Made by a program: the position numbers and the translations under genes. Shown here piece by piece: positions 54,090 through 62,130 of a DNA stretch of 64,000 nucleotides. Numbering within the stretch: the stretch's first letter is position 1; each line of letters starts with the position of its first letter. This stretch comes from Helicobacter sp. NHP19-003 (GTDB taxonomy: Bacteria > Campylobacterota > Campylobacteria > Campylobacterales > Helicobacteraceae), in contig NZ_AP024814.1 of the NCBI RefSeq assembly GCF_019703305.1, positions 992,001-1,056,000 on the forward strand, read 5' to 3'. Under the pieces are notes generated by a model. It saw nothing but the letters and a program-made list of their open reading frames with translations. It was not told the origin of the DNA and ran no database searches.

Positions 54090-54773
54090 ATGTATTTTAA
54101 GAGATTTGGGCTTGGTGTGTGGGGTTTGTGTGCGCTGGTGAGTGTGGCTGTTGCCGAGAAAAATGGCGTGTATGTGTCGGGCGGTTTACAATACACCTTA
54201 GTGAAAACCACGATTTCTAGGGGGATGTATGCCAATGAGGCACAACCTTTTGCCTTAAGCGGTTACACCCCAGGGATGAGCAACATGTATGGCTTTAGCC
54301 TCAATGCCGGCTATAAAATGTTCTTTGGCAAGCTGGAGAGGCGCAATGGGGTGCGTGTCTATGCCTTTTACGACTACGGCTACGACAACCCCAGCTTTAA
54401 TGGCCCCCGCTTGAACGACAATGTCTATGGCGTGGGGGCGGACTATCTCTTTGACTTCATAGACAAACGCCAAATGCAAGTGGGCTTTTTCATGGGATTT
54501 GCCTTTGCCGGGAGTTCGTGGAGCAACTCGGGGGCTTCTTATGTCAAAAGCCTAGCCAAATACCCCGGGGTGAGCGAGAATTTCAGCTATTTTCAAATCC
54601 CCGTCAATGTGGGCGTACGGGCAAATGTCAGCAAGCACCAAGGCTTTGAATTTGGGCTAAAGATCCCTTTAGTGCGTAATTACTACTTCCGCTCCACAGC
54701 CCCCGGGGGCATTTATGGCCTGACCTTCCAAAGAAGTGTCGTGCTGTATGGCAATTATGTTTATAATTTTTAA
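54090..54773 (+). CDS. Helicobacter outer-membrane protein (Hop/Hof-type barrel)
   Basis: The 227-residue product has a signal peptide (LGVWGLCALVSVAVAEKNG) and then the typical Helicobacter pattern GVYVSGGLQYTLVKTT, GFSLNAGYKMFFG, VRVYAFYDYGYDN, YGVGADYLFDFI, FQIPVNVGVRANVSKHQGFEFGLKIPL, shown here in pieces, with a terminal Phe (YGNYVYNF) as in barrels assembled by the Bam machine. It is short and probably an eight- to ten-stranded barrel without a large exposed domain. ATG 54090 follows AAAGGA. Confidence 0.85.
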   Translation: MYFKRFGLGVWGLCALVSVAVAEKNGVYVSGGLQYTLVKTTISRGMYANEAQPFALSGYTPGMSNMYGFSLNAGYKMFFGKLERRNGVRVYAFYDYGYDNPSFNGPRLNDNVYGVGADYLFDFIDKRQMQVGFFMGFAFAGSSWSNSGASYVKSLAKYPGVSENFSYFQIPVNVGVRANVSKHQGFEFGLKIPLVRNYYFRSTAPGGIYGLTFQRSVVLYGNYVYNF

Positions 54774-54780
54774 AAGATGC

Positions 54781-56835
54781 TTAAAATGTGGGCACATCCA
54801 CTTGTTGTTTAATGACAAGCCCCTCTCTCATGGCATTCTCATAAAGCTCATAAAGGATTTTTGCTTGTTTTTCAGAGGGAGGGTTTAAAACCCCTGTAGC
54901 CATCTTAGACAAAATATCCATTTGTTGCGTAGAAAGTTGCCCCGCCAAATCCTCTCTTTGGTAGTATGCCAAAACTTGAGGCCAATACTTGAAACCAGTA
55001 ACAAATATCCATTTTTCCATGTCTGTTGTGCGCTTTTTATCCTTTTTTGCCTCTTTGTTGATATATTTTTGCTCCTCTGCACTGGTTAAAATGCCTTCAT
55101 CGATCTCTAAATTGAAATCTATTTTTTCAATGTGCTCCCAACACAGCTTGGTTCTACACCATTGCAAGGCATTTGTGTTGCCTACTGGGGGATTTGTGAT
55201 GTGGGTATAGACATTTGGGGCGATATGGGCTAATATTTTTTGAAGGGGAGCGGACACCTTCTGCTCTTCCCAAATCTTCATAAAATTTAGAAATGATGAT
55301 CGTTGCTCCAAATAATGCGAGAGGTAGGCAAGGGTGTAAGCCACACATGGCGTTCTATACCCACTCGCATACCAGTTTGCCTGAGAAACAATTTTTTCTG
55401 TTTGTCTAAACATGATGATGCGGGCAATCGCTTCTTTAAAGTAATTTCCTGTGATGCTGAACTCATCTTTTTCGAGTGTTTCGGTGATGTGTTTTGCAAA
55501 CTTCTTAAAGCTATCTTGTGCCCCGTTAGACACAACATAGGGTGCTTGTAGCCACGCCACTTCGCTTTTAGCCAAGAGCGACTTATCCACGAGCTGAGAT
55601 TTGGGGCGTTTTTTTAAGAATTGATTTTTTTCTTTAGAGGTCAAATACATTTGTTCGGTTAAATATTCACCCCGTACGCGTTCGTAAAACCAATATGTTT
55701 TGATTTGTACGCCATCTCGAGCTGGAGCTAAAATGTTCTTAGAATACTCTTTAAAATCTCTATGAAAGGGGCTGTTTGAAAAGAAGTCGGATTTATTGAC
55801 CTTGTTTTGCGTGTTGGCGCATTCACTGACCTTAGCAACAAACGCATCTTGTTTAGACTCATTGGCAACCACAGAGAGTTTCATTTGGACATAAACTTTA
55901 GAAACATCATTTTTCTTGTTCTTGCTGGTTGCATAGATGGAGGCTATGGTTTGCCCTCCATTGACGATTTGAAAATTTGAAATCTTTTTAATCTTGCCAT
56001 TTTCCACAACAACGCCACTTGCGGTTGCCGTGATGCCATTATTGTAAGCAAAAAACATTTCAGGCTCGTATTCTATGGTGTTTCTAATCCCCTTATTAAC
56101 ATTGCCCTTAAACTGCAAAAATGTACGGATGTTCTGCTCCAAAAGCCGTGATCCGTAATCCCCGTAGATTTTTGCAAGGGTTGTGCCATCCACCACACTG
56201 AGATATGCGTTATATTCCTCTGTGGGGGTTTTGACAACCAAAACGGGTAAATTCACCTCAACTTCAAAGCCATTGCTTGAATCGTCCAGTTTATACATCC
56301 TGTATAAATACTCCATATCCCTAATGCAATGCTCGATTTCTATAGAAGACTTGGTTTCATTGGGGATCACAAGCAAGTTTTTAGTCGCTTTGCCATCGGT
56401 GATGAGGATGAGGCGCACTTTTTCAACCATGTTTTTAGAGAGGTAGGTGTAGATATTATATGCCATAGAGTGGTGCGTAAAACCCTCTTCCATAGATTCA
56501 TAAAGCTTGTTAGCCGTTTCTTTGAAAAATGTTTTGAGTTTTTTAAATTTGGAGTCGATTTGGGCTTTTGTGAGCGTTTGGAGCGTGTCGCTTTGAAAAA
56601 AACAAGACACCAGCAGACTCAGTTCTCCCCTCTCTTCATCAAACGCATAGCCACAAACCTCCATGTCTTTTTTGTTGTACTCGGCTAGCTCGCAAGATTC
56701 AGAGAGTTCGCCGTCCTTTACAAGCTCATCGCGAATCGATTCAATAAATGCTTCGTGCTTACTCATCCCACGGCTTTGGGTTTCAACCGCAACCCTTTGC
56801 ATAAAATCTTGATGAAACTCTTCTAAACTAAACAT
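54781..56835 (-). CDS. AIPR-family (abortive infection phage resistance) protein
   Basis: The 684-residue product has the AIPR core: FFAYNNGITATASG (about residues 260-273), ISNFQIVNGGQTIASIYA (about 286-303) and ECANTQNKVNKSDFFSNSPF. The N-terminal 200 residues and the C-terminal tail are family-typical but without known motifs. AIPR proteins are named for a lactococcal abortive-infection protein and recur as the last member of MORC/Z1 restriction-like operons. Its ATG (56835) overlaps the nuclease gene stop by 8 bases. It is the last gene of the cassette and meets the outer-membrane gene tail to tail with 7 bases between. Confidence 0.88.
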   Translation of the reverse strand: MFSLEEFHQDFMQRVAVETQSRGMSKHEAFIESIRDELVKDGELSESCELAEYNKKDMEVCGYAFDEERGELSLLVSCFFQSDTLQTLTKAQIDSKFKKLKTFFKETANKLYESMEEGFTHHSMAYNIYTYLSKNMVEKVRLILITDGKATKNLLVIPNETKSSIEIEHCIRDMEYLYRMYKLDDSSNGFEVEVNLPVLVVKTPTEEYNAYLSVVDGTTLAKIYGDYGSRLLEQNIRTFLQFKGNVNKGIRNTIEYEPEMFFAYNNGITATASGVVVENGKIKKISNFQIVNGGQTIASIYATSKNKKNDVSKVYVQMKLSVVANESKQDAFVAKVSECANTQNKVNKSDFFSNSPFHRDFKEYSKNILAPARDGVQIKTYWFYERVRGEYLTEQMYLTSKEKNQFLKKRPKSQLVDKSLLAKSEVAWLQAPYVVSNGAQDSFKKFAKHITETLEKDEFSITGNYFKEAIARIIMFRQTEKIVSQANWYASGYRTPCVAYTLAYLSHYLEQRSSFLNFMKIWEEQKVSAPLQKILAHIAPNVYTHITNPPVGNTNALQWCRTKLCWEHIEKIDFNLEIDEGILTSAEEQKYINKEAKKDKKRTTDMEKWIFVTGFKYWPQVLAYYQREDLAGQLSTQQMDILSKMATGVLNPPSEKQAKILYELYENAMREGLVIKQQVDVPTF

Positions 56836-57745
56836 GATTTGCCTTAAATGTGAGATCAGCCACCAAAAACTCCGTGCATTGGAGCAAATCAATGGTGTAT
56901 TTGACATTCATGATCCTTGGGTCTATGCTTGCCCTTGTGATTTTAGGAAAGGTCTCTACCACTTCATAGATAGACTTTTGCTCCACTTTAAAGCGGTGCA
57001 TTTGATCGGGGTTTGGTTGATAGCCCCACTCAAATAGTTTCGTATAGAACAATTCAACATCTGTTTTATCCTCTATACATCCCTCAATGTCTTTTGCTAA
57101 GTCTTCCACGCTGTCTCCATAGGTGCTTTGTGTAAGTGCATAGGTGGCTAAATACAATTTTTCTTTCTTGTTCTCCAATTGTTCTGCAGAAGAGATGGTC
57201 ACTTTTGGGGGTTTTGAAGAGGGGTGTGTTTTGATCTCCACAGCAAAGTGATTGAATAAGAAATCTTGTGTGTCAAATACCCAAGCATCAAGAGCCTCTT
57301 TAACCCCTAAGTATTTTACCGCTTCTTTTAAGAAGTGCAGTTCTCCAAATAAACCCATTTGTTTTTCTAATCCAAAGTCCTCTTTGCTTGCAAATAATTT
57401 TTTCCACTTTAAGAGCCGTTGCGTGATCTGTGGGGCGATATTTTGAGTGATGGCGTTGTCATCTAAAAGGACGATCAAGTCCTCACAAACAAGTTTAAAG
57501 AGCTGCCAATTCGTGTGGTTGCTAAGAGCCACATAAAATTGTGTAGAATGTTCTTGATTAACCACCTGAAAACTTAACCCCTCAAATGCAACGCTCTTAC
57601 TGGACTTTGTTTTGACAGGCACACCAATGCTTAAGAGATACCGTCCACTCTCATCCACCATCCAAAAGAGGTCGTGCGGACAATCGCTCTCAACCCGTCT
57701 TTTAGTGTTCTTTGCCATGTTCTGCCAAGGGTTATTCATCCTCAT
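56828..57745 (-). CDS. PD-(D/E)XK-motif protein (DUF4420 type)
   Basis: The 305-residue product has a nuclease-like core: GLFGELHFLKEA with Glu135, then AWVFDTQDFLFNHFAVEIKT, in which Asp161 and Glu170-x-Lys172 give the PD-(D/E)XK active-site spacing, followed by KVTISSAEQL. The family is the presumed DNA-cutting unit of Z1/MORC restriction-like systems. Its start lies inside the end of the Z1 gene (14-base overlap; a second ATG is at 57739). All catalytic residues appear intact. Confidence 0.85.
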   Translation of the reverse strand: MRMNNPWQNMAKNTKRRVESDCPHDLFWMVDESGRYLLSIGVPVKTKSSKSVAFEGLSFQVVNQEHSTQFYVALSNHTNWQLFKLVCEDLIVLLDDNAITQNIAPQITQRLLKWKKLFASKEDFGLEKQMGLFGELHFLKEAVKYLGVKEALDAWVFDTQDFLFNHFAVEIKTHPSSKPPKVTISSAEQLENKKEKLYLATYALTQSTYGDSVEDLAKDIEGCIEDKTDVELFYTKLFEWGYQPNPDQMHRFKVEQKSIYEVVETFPKITRASIDPRIMNVKYTIDLLQCTEFLVADLTFKANHV

Positions 57746-60464
57746 CCCCTCGAATGTCTTCTTCTCGTAGTGCTTGAGCCACCGTGTTAAGGGCGACTTT
57801 TTTAACTAGTTGCGATTGATCCTTAACACCTCTATAAGGAAAGCACACACCATAGGCAGGAACCAAGACTTCTTGATTGCCAAAAGGGTTTGTTTCTAAA
57901 TCGCCCTCCAATATATACATTGTAGAGATCGAGAGCATCAACACGGGATTTTCTAATTCCGCCCTTAAAGATAGGTGGTGTATGCCCCGCTGTCCTGTTT
58001 TTGTAGTTTTGGCTTGCTCTACAATCGCCCCATATTTTTCTTTATCCAATAAAATTTCTTCAGGGTCCTTTGAAATCAGTTTTCTGCGTCCGGATTTTTG
58101 TAGATGGAGGCGATTATTTTGCTTGATAACTTTGCGTTTTCCCGCTTGGATATTTATATTAAACTCTTTGAGTTTCTCTATGGGTGTGCCCCTACCGCCG
58201 TATAAGATCACATCCCAAACTTGATCTTTCTCTTCAAGATATTTTTGGATCGGCTCAATAAGTTGCCACATGCTCTCGCCATAAACAGACTTATGGGACA
58301 TTTTAAAGCAATTTACAAATTCTAAAATGCGCTGCCGATCTACACCTTTATAAAGAACTGCCTGATCTTTTCCATGGCGTTCAGTACGCAAAGAGCTAAT
58401 GGAGCGGATGAGATCAAGCAAACACTTGAGATTGTCTTCATGCTCTTGTGGTTGGTGGCTGAAATCTGCTTGCTCTCTTGAAACACCGTTTAAGTTTAGG
58501 TCTAGGGTGATGGATTTAACCTTTTTCATCTTGTTTCTAGCTGTGATTTGCAAGATATTGTTTGGATCTTGCCTAACAGCAAGTCCAAAATCTGAGGGTG
58601 TCGATCCATCTTGGGACATCTCTATAAATTTTTGCATGAGTTCATCCACGCACTCAACAATGAAGGCAAAGTTCTCCCGAGTCTCTTGGGGCATGTAAAT
58701 CTTACATAAGTCTTTATAGCCCTCTCTATAACCAAACCAACGCCCCATTTGCATGAGGGTGTCGTAACAAGTGGAGTTGCGGACAAAATAACTCACACTC
58801 AAACCCTCTAGGGTGAATCCACGCGCTAAGCTTAAACCCCCCACAGCAATAATATTCTTATCTTCTTTGTAGTTGATGGGGTGTTTAGTTTTTTGATGGA
58901 TGGCTTTAACAATAAGAGCGGAACCCTCGCTAATGGTGCAAGACAACTTTTCTAAAACTTCTTGCCAAGAGTATCTAATCTTAGGATTATGTTTTTTGAT
59001 TTGGCTAAACACTTCTTGCATAGTGGCGATCAAAACACTCTGTCTTTCGGGGTTTTGGAGCTTAGCATAAGCTAAGATATCCTGCTTAAGCCCATCAATA
59101 TGATCTGCGATCCGGGCATCTATGCGTTTATGCATGTCTGTAAAACGACTCACATTGACTAGCATGCTATTGCACTTATTTTCATATCCACTCAAATGTC
59201 TAATGGCAATATTGATACAGAAAACATGGATTGCTTCTAATAAACTTTTTGGCAATGCTTCAACTTGATGTTCTTTATTGTGTTTTAGGGGAAACGCCTC
59301 GTCATGGTCTTGGATATCCACTAGATATTGTTCTGGATTGTCTATAAAGATTTCTTGCGCTCCGCAATAATTGCTAGGGGTATCGAGAGCATAGATAAAA
59401 TCATTGGGGAATAAATCCCCTTCCACCCTATGATCAATAAAGATATTGGCAAAAGGTGTGGCGGTGTAGGCAACATAAGTACTTTTTTCAAAGAGTTTTA
59501 AAAGATCCCTAATTTCTTTATTGATAGTGGTCGGATCTTCATCGGTCTTTGTGTTGATCGATCCCCAATCCGATTCATCGTCAATGAGTAACATGGCATG
59601 TTTGGCGATGCTATTCTTATAATGGCTTTTGAGCCATTGAATAACGCTAGAAATTGTAGTCGTATTCTTTTTGATCACTAAAAGAAAAGAGGTGTTTGTG
59701 TTGTCTAAATTAAGTCCTTGGGAATTCTTTTGGGCATCTTTTTGTTTAAAATCATCCTTTTCTGTTGTAAGACTAATGGGTTGTTTTTCTCGACTTGGAG
59801 CGATCAAGCCCACCCCCACATCTTCCCCCCTATCGTTTTTGCCAACAAACATCTCATTGATCCGCACCTGTGTTTGGTTTCTCAATATATTTGTATTGCC
59901 TGCCATGACAACAATGAACTTATAGCCTGCATCCACCGCCTTTGTGATTAAAGAGCCGTAGTTTGTGGTTTTACCCGATTGCACATGCCCGACCACCATG
60001 CCAAAAATGCTAAACCTCTCCTCTTGTTTAGGATTGCCAAGCTGGTTTAAAATTGAATCTGTATCTTCACCAACTGCTCTAATCACTTCTAGGGGAAACC
60101 CTTTCTTTTCTCCCAAAAACTTTCTTAATCTATTCCAATAAAATCGATCGGGATTGCCTTTTAAACTCTTACGATACCACTCTGTATCGCGTTCTTGTTG
60201 TTCTTTCCCTTGGATGACTGAGCCTAAATCCATTTTGACATCAAAATGTTTTTCTAGTTCTTTTTCCAACTTGTCGTAGTCCTCTTCTGTAAAATCCCCA
60301 CTGCAACCAAATACTTGTTCTTTAACAGGTGAATCAATGATTGCTTTTGCCTTCTGCACGGCACTAGGAATGTCTGTCTTTTCAAGCATTCCACCATGCT
60401 CTTCATAGATTTCAGCAAGTCCCCTTCTTGCAAATTCAAAAACATTTTCGTAAAAACTTTTCAT
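57732..60464 (-). CDS. Z1-domain superfamily 2 ATPase
   Basis: The 910-residue product has a Walker A loop VVGHVQSGKTTNYGS (residues 157-171), Walker B LLIDDESDWGSINT (292-305), a motif III AYTATPFANIFID (332-344), GGLSLARGFTLEGLSVSYF (552-570) and the arginine-finger motif MQMGRWFGYREGY (571-583), the layout of the Z1 family of restriction-like helicases. It would use ATP to move on or remodel DNA for the neighbouring nuclease. It is 10 bases downstream of the GHKL ATPase gene and overlaps the nuclease gene. Confidence 0.92.
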   Translation of the reverse strand: MKSFYENVFEFARRGLAEIYEEHGGMLEKTDIPSAVQKAKAIIDSPVKEQVFGCSGDFTEEDYDKLEKELEKHFDVKMDLGSVIQGKEQQERDTEWYRKSLKGNPDRFYWNRLRKFLGEKKGFPLEVIRAVGEDTDSILNQLGNPKQEERFSIFGMVVGHVQSGKTTNYGSLITKAVDAGYKFIVVMAGNTNILRNQTQVRINEMFVGKNDRGEDVGVGLIAPSREKQPISLTTEKDDFKQKDAQKNSQGLNLDNTNTSFLLVIKKNTTTISSVIQWLKSHYKNSIAKHAMLLIDDESDWGSINTKTDEDPTTINKEIRDLLKLFEKSTYVAYTATPFANIFIDHRVEGDLFPNDFIYALDTPSNYCGAQEIFIDNPEQYLVDIQDHDEAFPLKHNKEHQVEALPKSLLEAIHVFCINIAIRHLSGYENKCNSMLVNVSRFTDMHKRIDARIADHIDGLKQDILAYAKLQNPERQSVLIATMQEVFSQIKKHNPKIRYSWQEVLEKLSCTISEGSALIVKAIHQKTKHPINYKEDKNIIAVGGLSLARGFTLEGLSVSYFVRNSTCYDTLMQMGRWFGYREGYKDLCKIYMPQETRENFAFIVECVDELMQKFIEMSQDGSTPSDFGLAVRQDPNNILQITARNKMKKVKSITLDLNLNGVSREQADFSHQPQEHEDNLKCLLDLIRSISSLRTERHGKDQAVLYKGVDRQRILEFVNCFKMSHKSVYGESMWQLIEPIQKYLEEKDQVWDVILYGGRGTPIEKLKEFNINIQAGKRKVIKQNNRLHLQKSGRRKLISKDPEEILLDKEKYGAIVEQAKTTKTGQRGIHHLSLRAELENPVLMLSISTMYILEGDLETNPFGNQEVLVPAYGVCFPYRGVKDQSQLVKKVALNTVAQALREEDIRGDEDE

Positions 60465-60474
60465 AATAACTCCT

Positions 60475-61869
60475 TTATTTTCGTTTTTTAAAGCCCTCGA
60501 TGTGGGCGATTTCCTCTGGGCTCAACCCCAATTTTTCAGCCCATTCTAGCATTTCTTTTCTTTCAGTTTCAGAAATAGTGTCTTCTTGCAAAAAAGCGTG
60601 GGGGTTTTGTTGTACTTGGATTTGGATCGCCTCTATGGGGAGATAGGCTTGGAGCGATTTGAGATAGAGATTTAAAAGTTTCTTTTGCGAATCGTCCAAT
60701 GCATCTATGAGGTTTTTATAAAAAGGATGATCTTTGTTGATCGCAAAGTGCATTGGAGGATTTGCACGCATAAGGTCCCAAAATCTCACCACATTTTTAT
60801 CCCCAATCTTGCGCCCACGCACAGAAAAAGGCTTTTTGCCATCTTCCATAGCTTTTGATGCGATCCGCTTGAGTTGTTCCTTGATCCCTGCAAGCGGATT
60901 TGCCATAGACTTTTTAACATCTATCCTCCAAAGCGCGTCTTGATCGTTCGAGATTTCAATTTTAATGCGCACAAGTTTAGTTGCCTCGCTTGCCTTAAAA
61001 AGCCCCCACCATTTCCCATAAACGAGCAATCTATGTGCCCGATACAAATAAAACCCTTGGGATTTGACATAGCCATCTCTGCCCCCATACTTCTCCCACT
61101 CCACTTGAGAAACCTTAGAATGGTGGGGTAGAATAAAGGGGGTAACCTCGATCCGCTTTCCATTGTAGGGAATGATCTCTGGCCCTTTATCAAAGGTCGC
61201 TGGGTGATCGGGGTTAAACGGGTTAAAGGGTTTTATGGGGGTGTTGTTGATAAATATTTTGAGTTTCTTTGGGAGGCAAGTCCCCTCTAAGAATTGGTGA
61301 AATACAAGGGATAAATGTTCTCTTAATGTTTGCAAATGGCTAGTGATTTGATCGACTTTGTCTATCTCTTCCCAAATGACAAGAGTAGCAGTTGCATATT
61401 GGTTGAAGTCGTGGAAAATCTCTAGTTGTTTGTAGTCCTCTAAATCAGGGGTGAGTAAATACCAGTCATTGCGCCGACACATATAATCCAAATCCCATTG
61501 CTTGGCATAAATGTTGTCATCTTGCTTGGATAGAACTGTGAGCTTTTTGCATTGCGAAAAAGAAGCTGACTTTAAACCAAGTCCAAATTTACCAAGTGCC
61601 GTCGGTTCTCTTAGCATGTTTGGATCTTTTGATCCCATCCGCATAGCTTCTTTAAGCTCGTTTTCGCTCATCCCCGAGCCATTGTCTAAAACACAAAATA
61701 AGGGTTTGGGGTTTTGAATCGCATAAATCTTGACAACATCTGCCCCTGCCGAAATGCTATTGTCTATAATGTCCGCAACCGCCACCTCAAACGAATAGCC
61801 GATCTCACGAAAGGACTTGATGTAATTCACGAAATTGGGTTCTAAAATTTCTGCCTTAGGCTCTTGCAT
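60475..61869 (-). CDS. GHKL ATPase, MutL/MORC-like
   Basis: The 464-residue product has the Bergerat ATP fold: N-box VADIIDNSISAGA (residues 31-43), G1 LDNGSGMSE (61-69), and G2 LGKFGLGLKSASFS (92-105), followed by an S5-like middle domain and a C-terminal tail ending EIAHIEGFKKRK. No MutL-type endonuclease motif or HATPase kinase partner domain is seen. The family acts as an ATP-driven clamp; MORC-like members head prokaryotic restriction-like operons. The ATG at 61869 is preferred to a TTG at 61884 because it follows AGGGG. It is the first gene of the cassette. Confidence 0.9.
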   Translation of the reverse strand: MQEPKAEILEPNFVNYIKSFREIGYSFEVAVADIIDNSISAGADVVKIYAIQNPKPLFCVLDNGSGMSENELKEAMRMGSKDPNMLREPTALGKFGLGLKSASFSQCKKLTVLSKQDDNIYAKQWDLDYMCRRNDWYLLTPDLEDYKQLEIFHDFNQYATATLVIWEEIDKVDQITSHLQTLREHLSLVFHQFLEGTCLPKKLKIFINNTPIKPFNPFNPDHPATFDKGPEIIPYNGKRIEVTPFILPHHSKVSQVEWEKYGGRDGYVKSQGFYLYRAHRLLVYGKWWGLFKASEATKLVRIKIEISNDQDALWRIDVKKSMANPLAGIKEQLKRIASKAMEDGKKPFSVRGRKIGDKNVVRFWDLMRANPPMHFAINKDHPFYKNLIDALDDSQKKLLNLYLKSLQAYLPIEAIQIQVQQNPHAFLQEDTISETERKEMLEWAEKLGLSPEEIAHIEGFKKRK

Positions 61870-62130
61870 GAAACCCCTAACCAAGCATATTTGTCATCAA
61901 AACGCCCAATGGTAGCTGGCTTTCACTTGAAAACAAATAAAAATAAAAGAGGGCTTATAGGTTACTACATATTATTAAGCACCACTAGGGTAAAACTTCA
62001 TAAGATTTCAAAACTAAAATAGCCTAAAGCAAGAAACGCAAAGCGTTTTATTGGGATTTCTTAGCGCAAATCCCGCGGATCAAACAAATCTTATAGATCG
62101 ATTAAATCCCGTGGATTTGCCTTTAAAAAA
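61870..62130. other. Non-coding boundary between nrdA and the defence cassette
   Basis: About 260 bases hold no gene and, in particular, no trace of a methyltransferase. The cassette-proximal half is AT-rich and carries a -10-like TATAAG on the cassette strand (61959-61954), about 85 bases before the first start. The nrdA-proximal half holds several dyads, listed separately. Confidence 0.5.
62034..62118. repeat. Cluster of short inverted and direct repeats downstream of nrdA
   Basis: AAACGC-AAA-GCGTTT (62034-62048), GGGATTT/AAATCCC (62053-62074), and AAATCC-CGT-GGATTT (62104-62118) form three hairpins. AAATCCCG(C/T)GGAT occurs twice in direct order (62068-62080, 62104-62116). They follow the nrdA stop and may end its transcript, though none has a T-run, or mark the edge of the inserted cassette. 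Confidence 0.55.

Noticed and set aside
60475-61869. The GHKL ATPase as a MutL mismatch-repair protein or a histidine kinase
   Set aside because: It lacks the MutL C-terminal dimer and endonuclease motifs and any kinase His or receiver partner; its operon partners point to the MORC-like restriction group.
54781-61884. Integrase, transposase or tRNA att site for the defence cassette
   Set aside because: No such gene, tRNA or clear flanking direct repeat was found at both ends.
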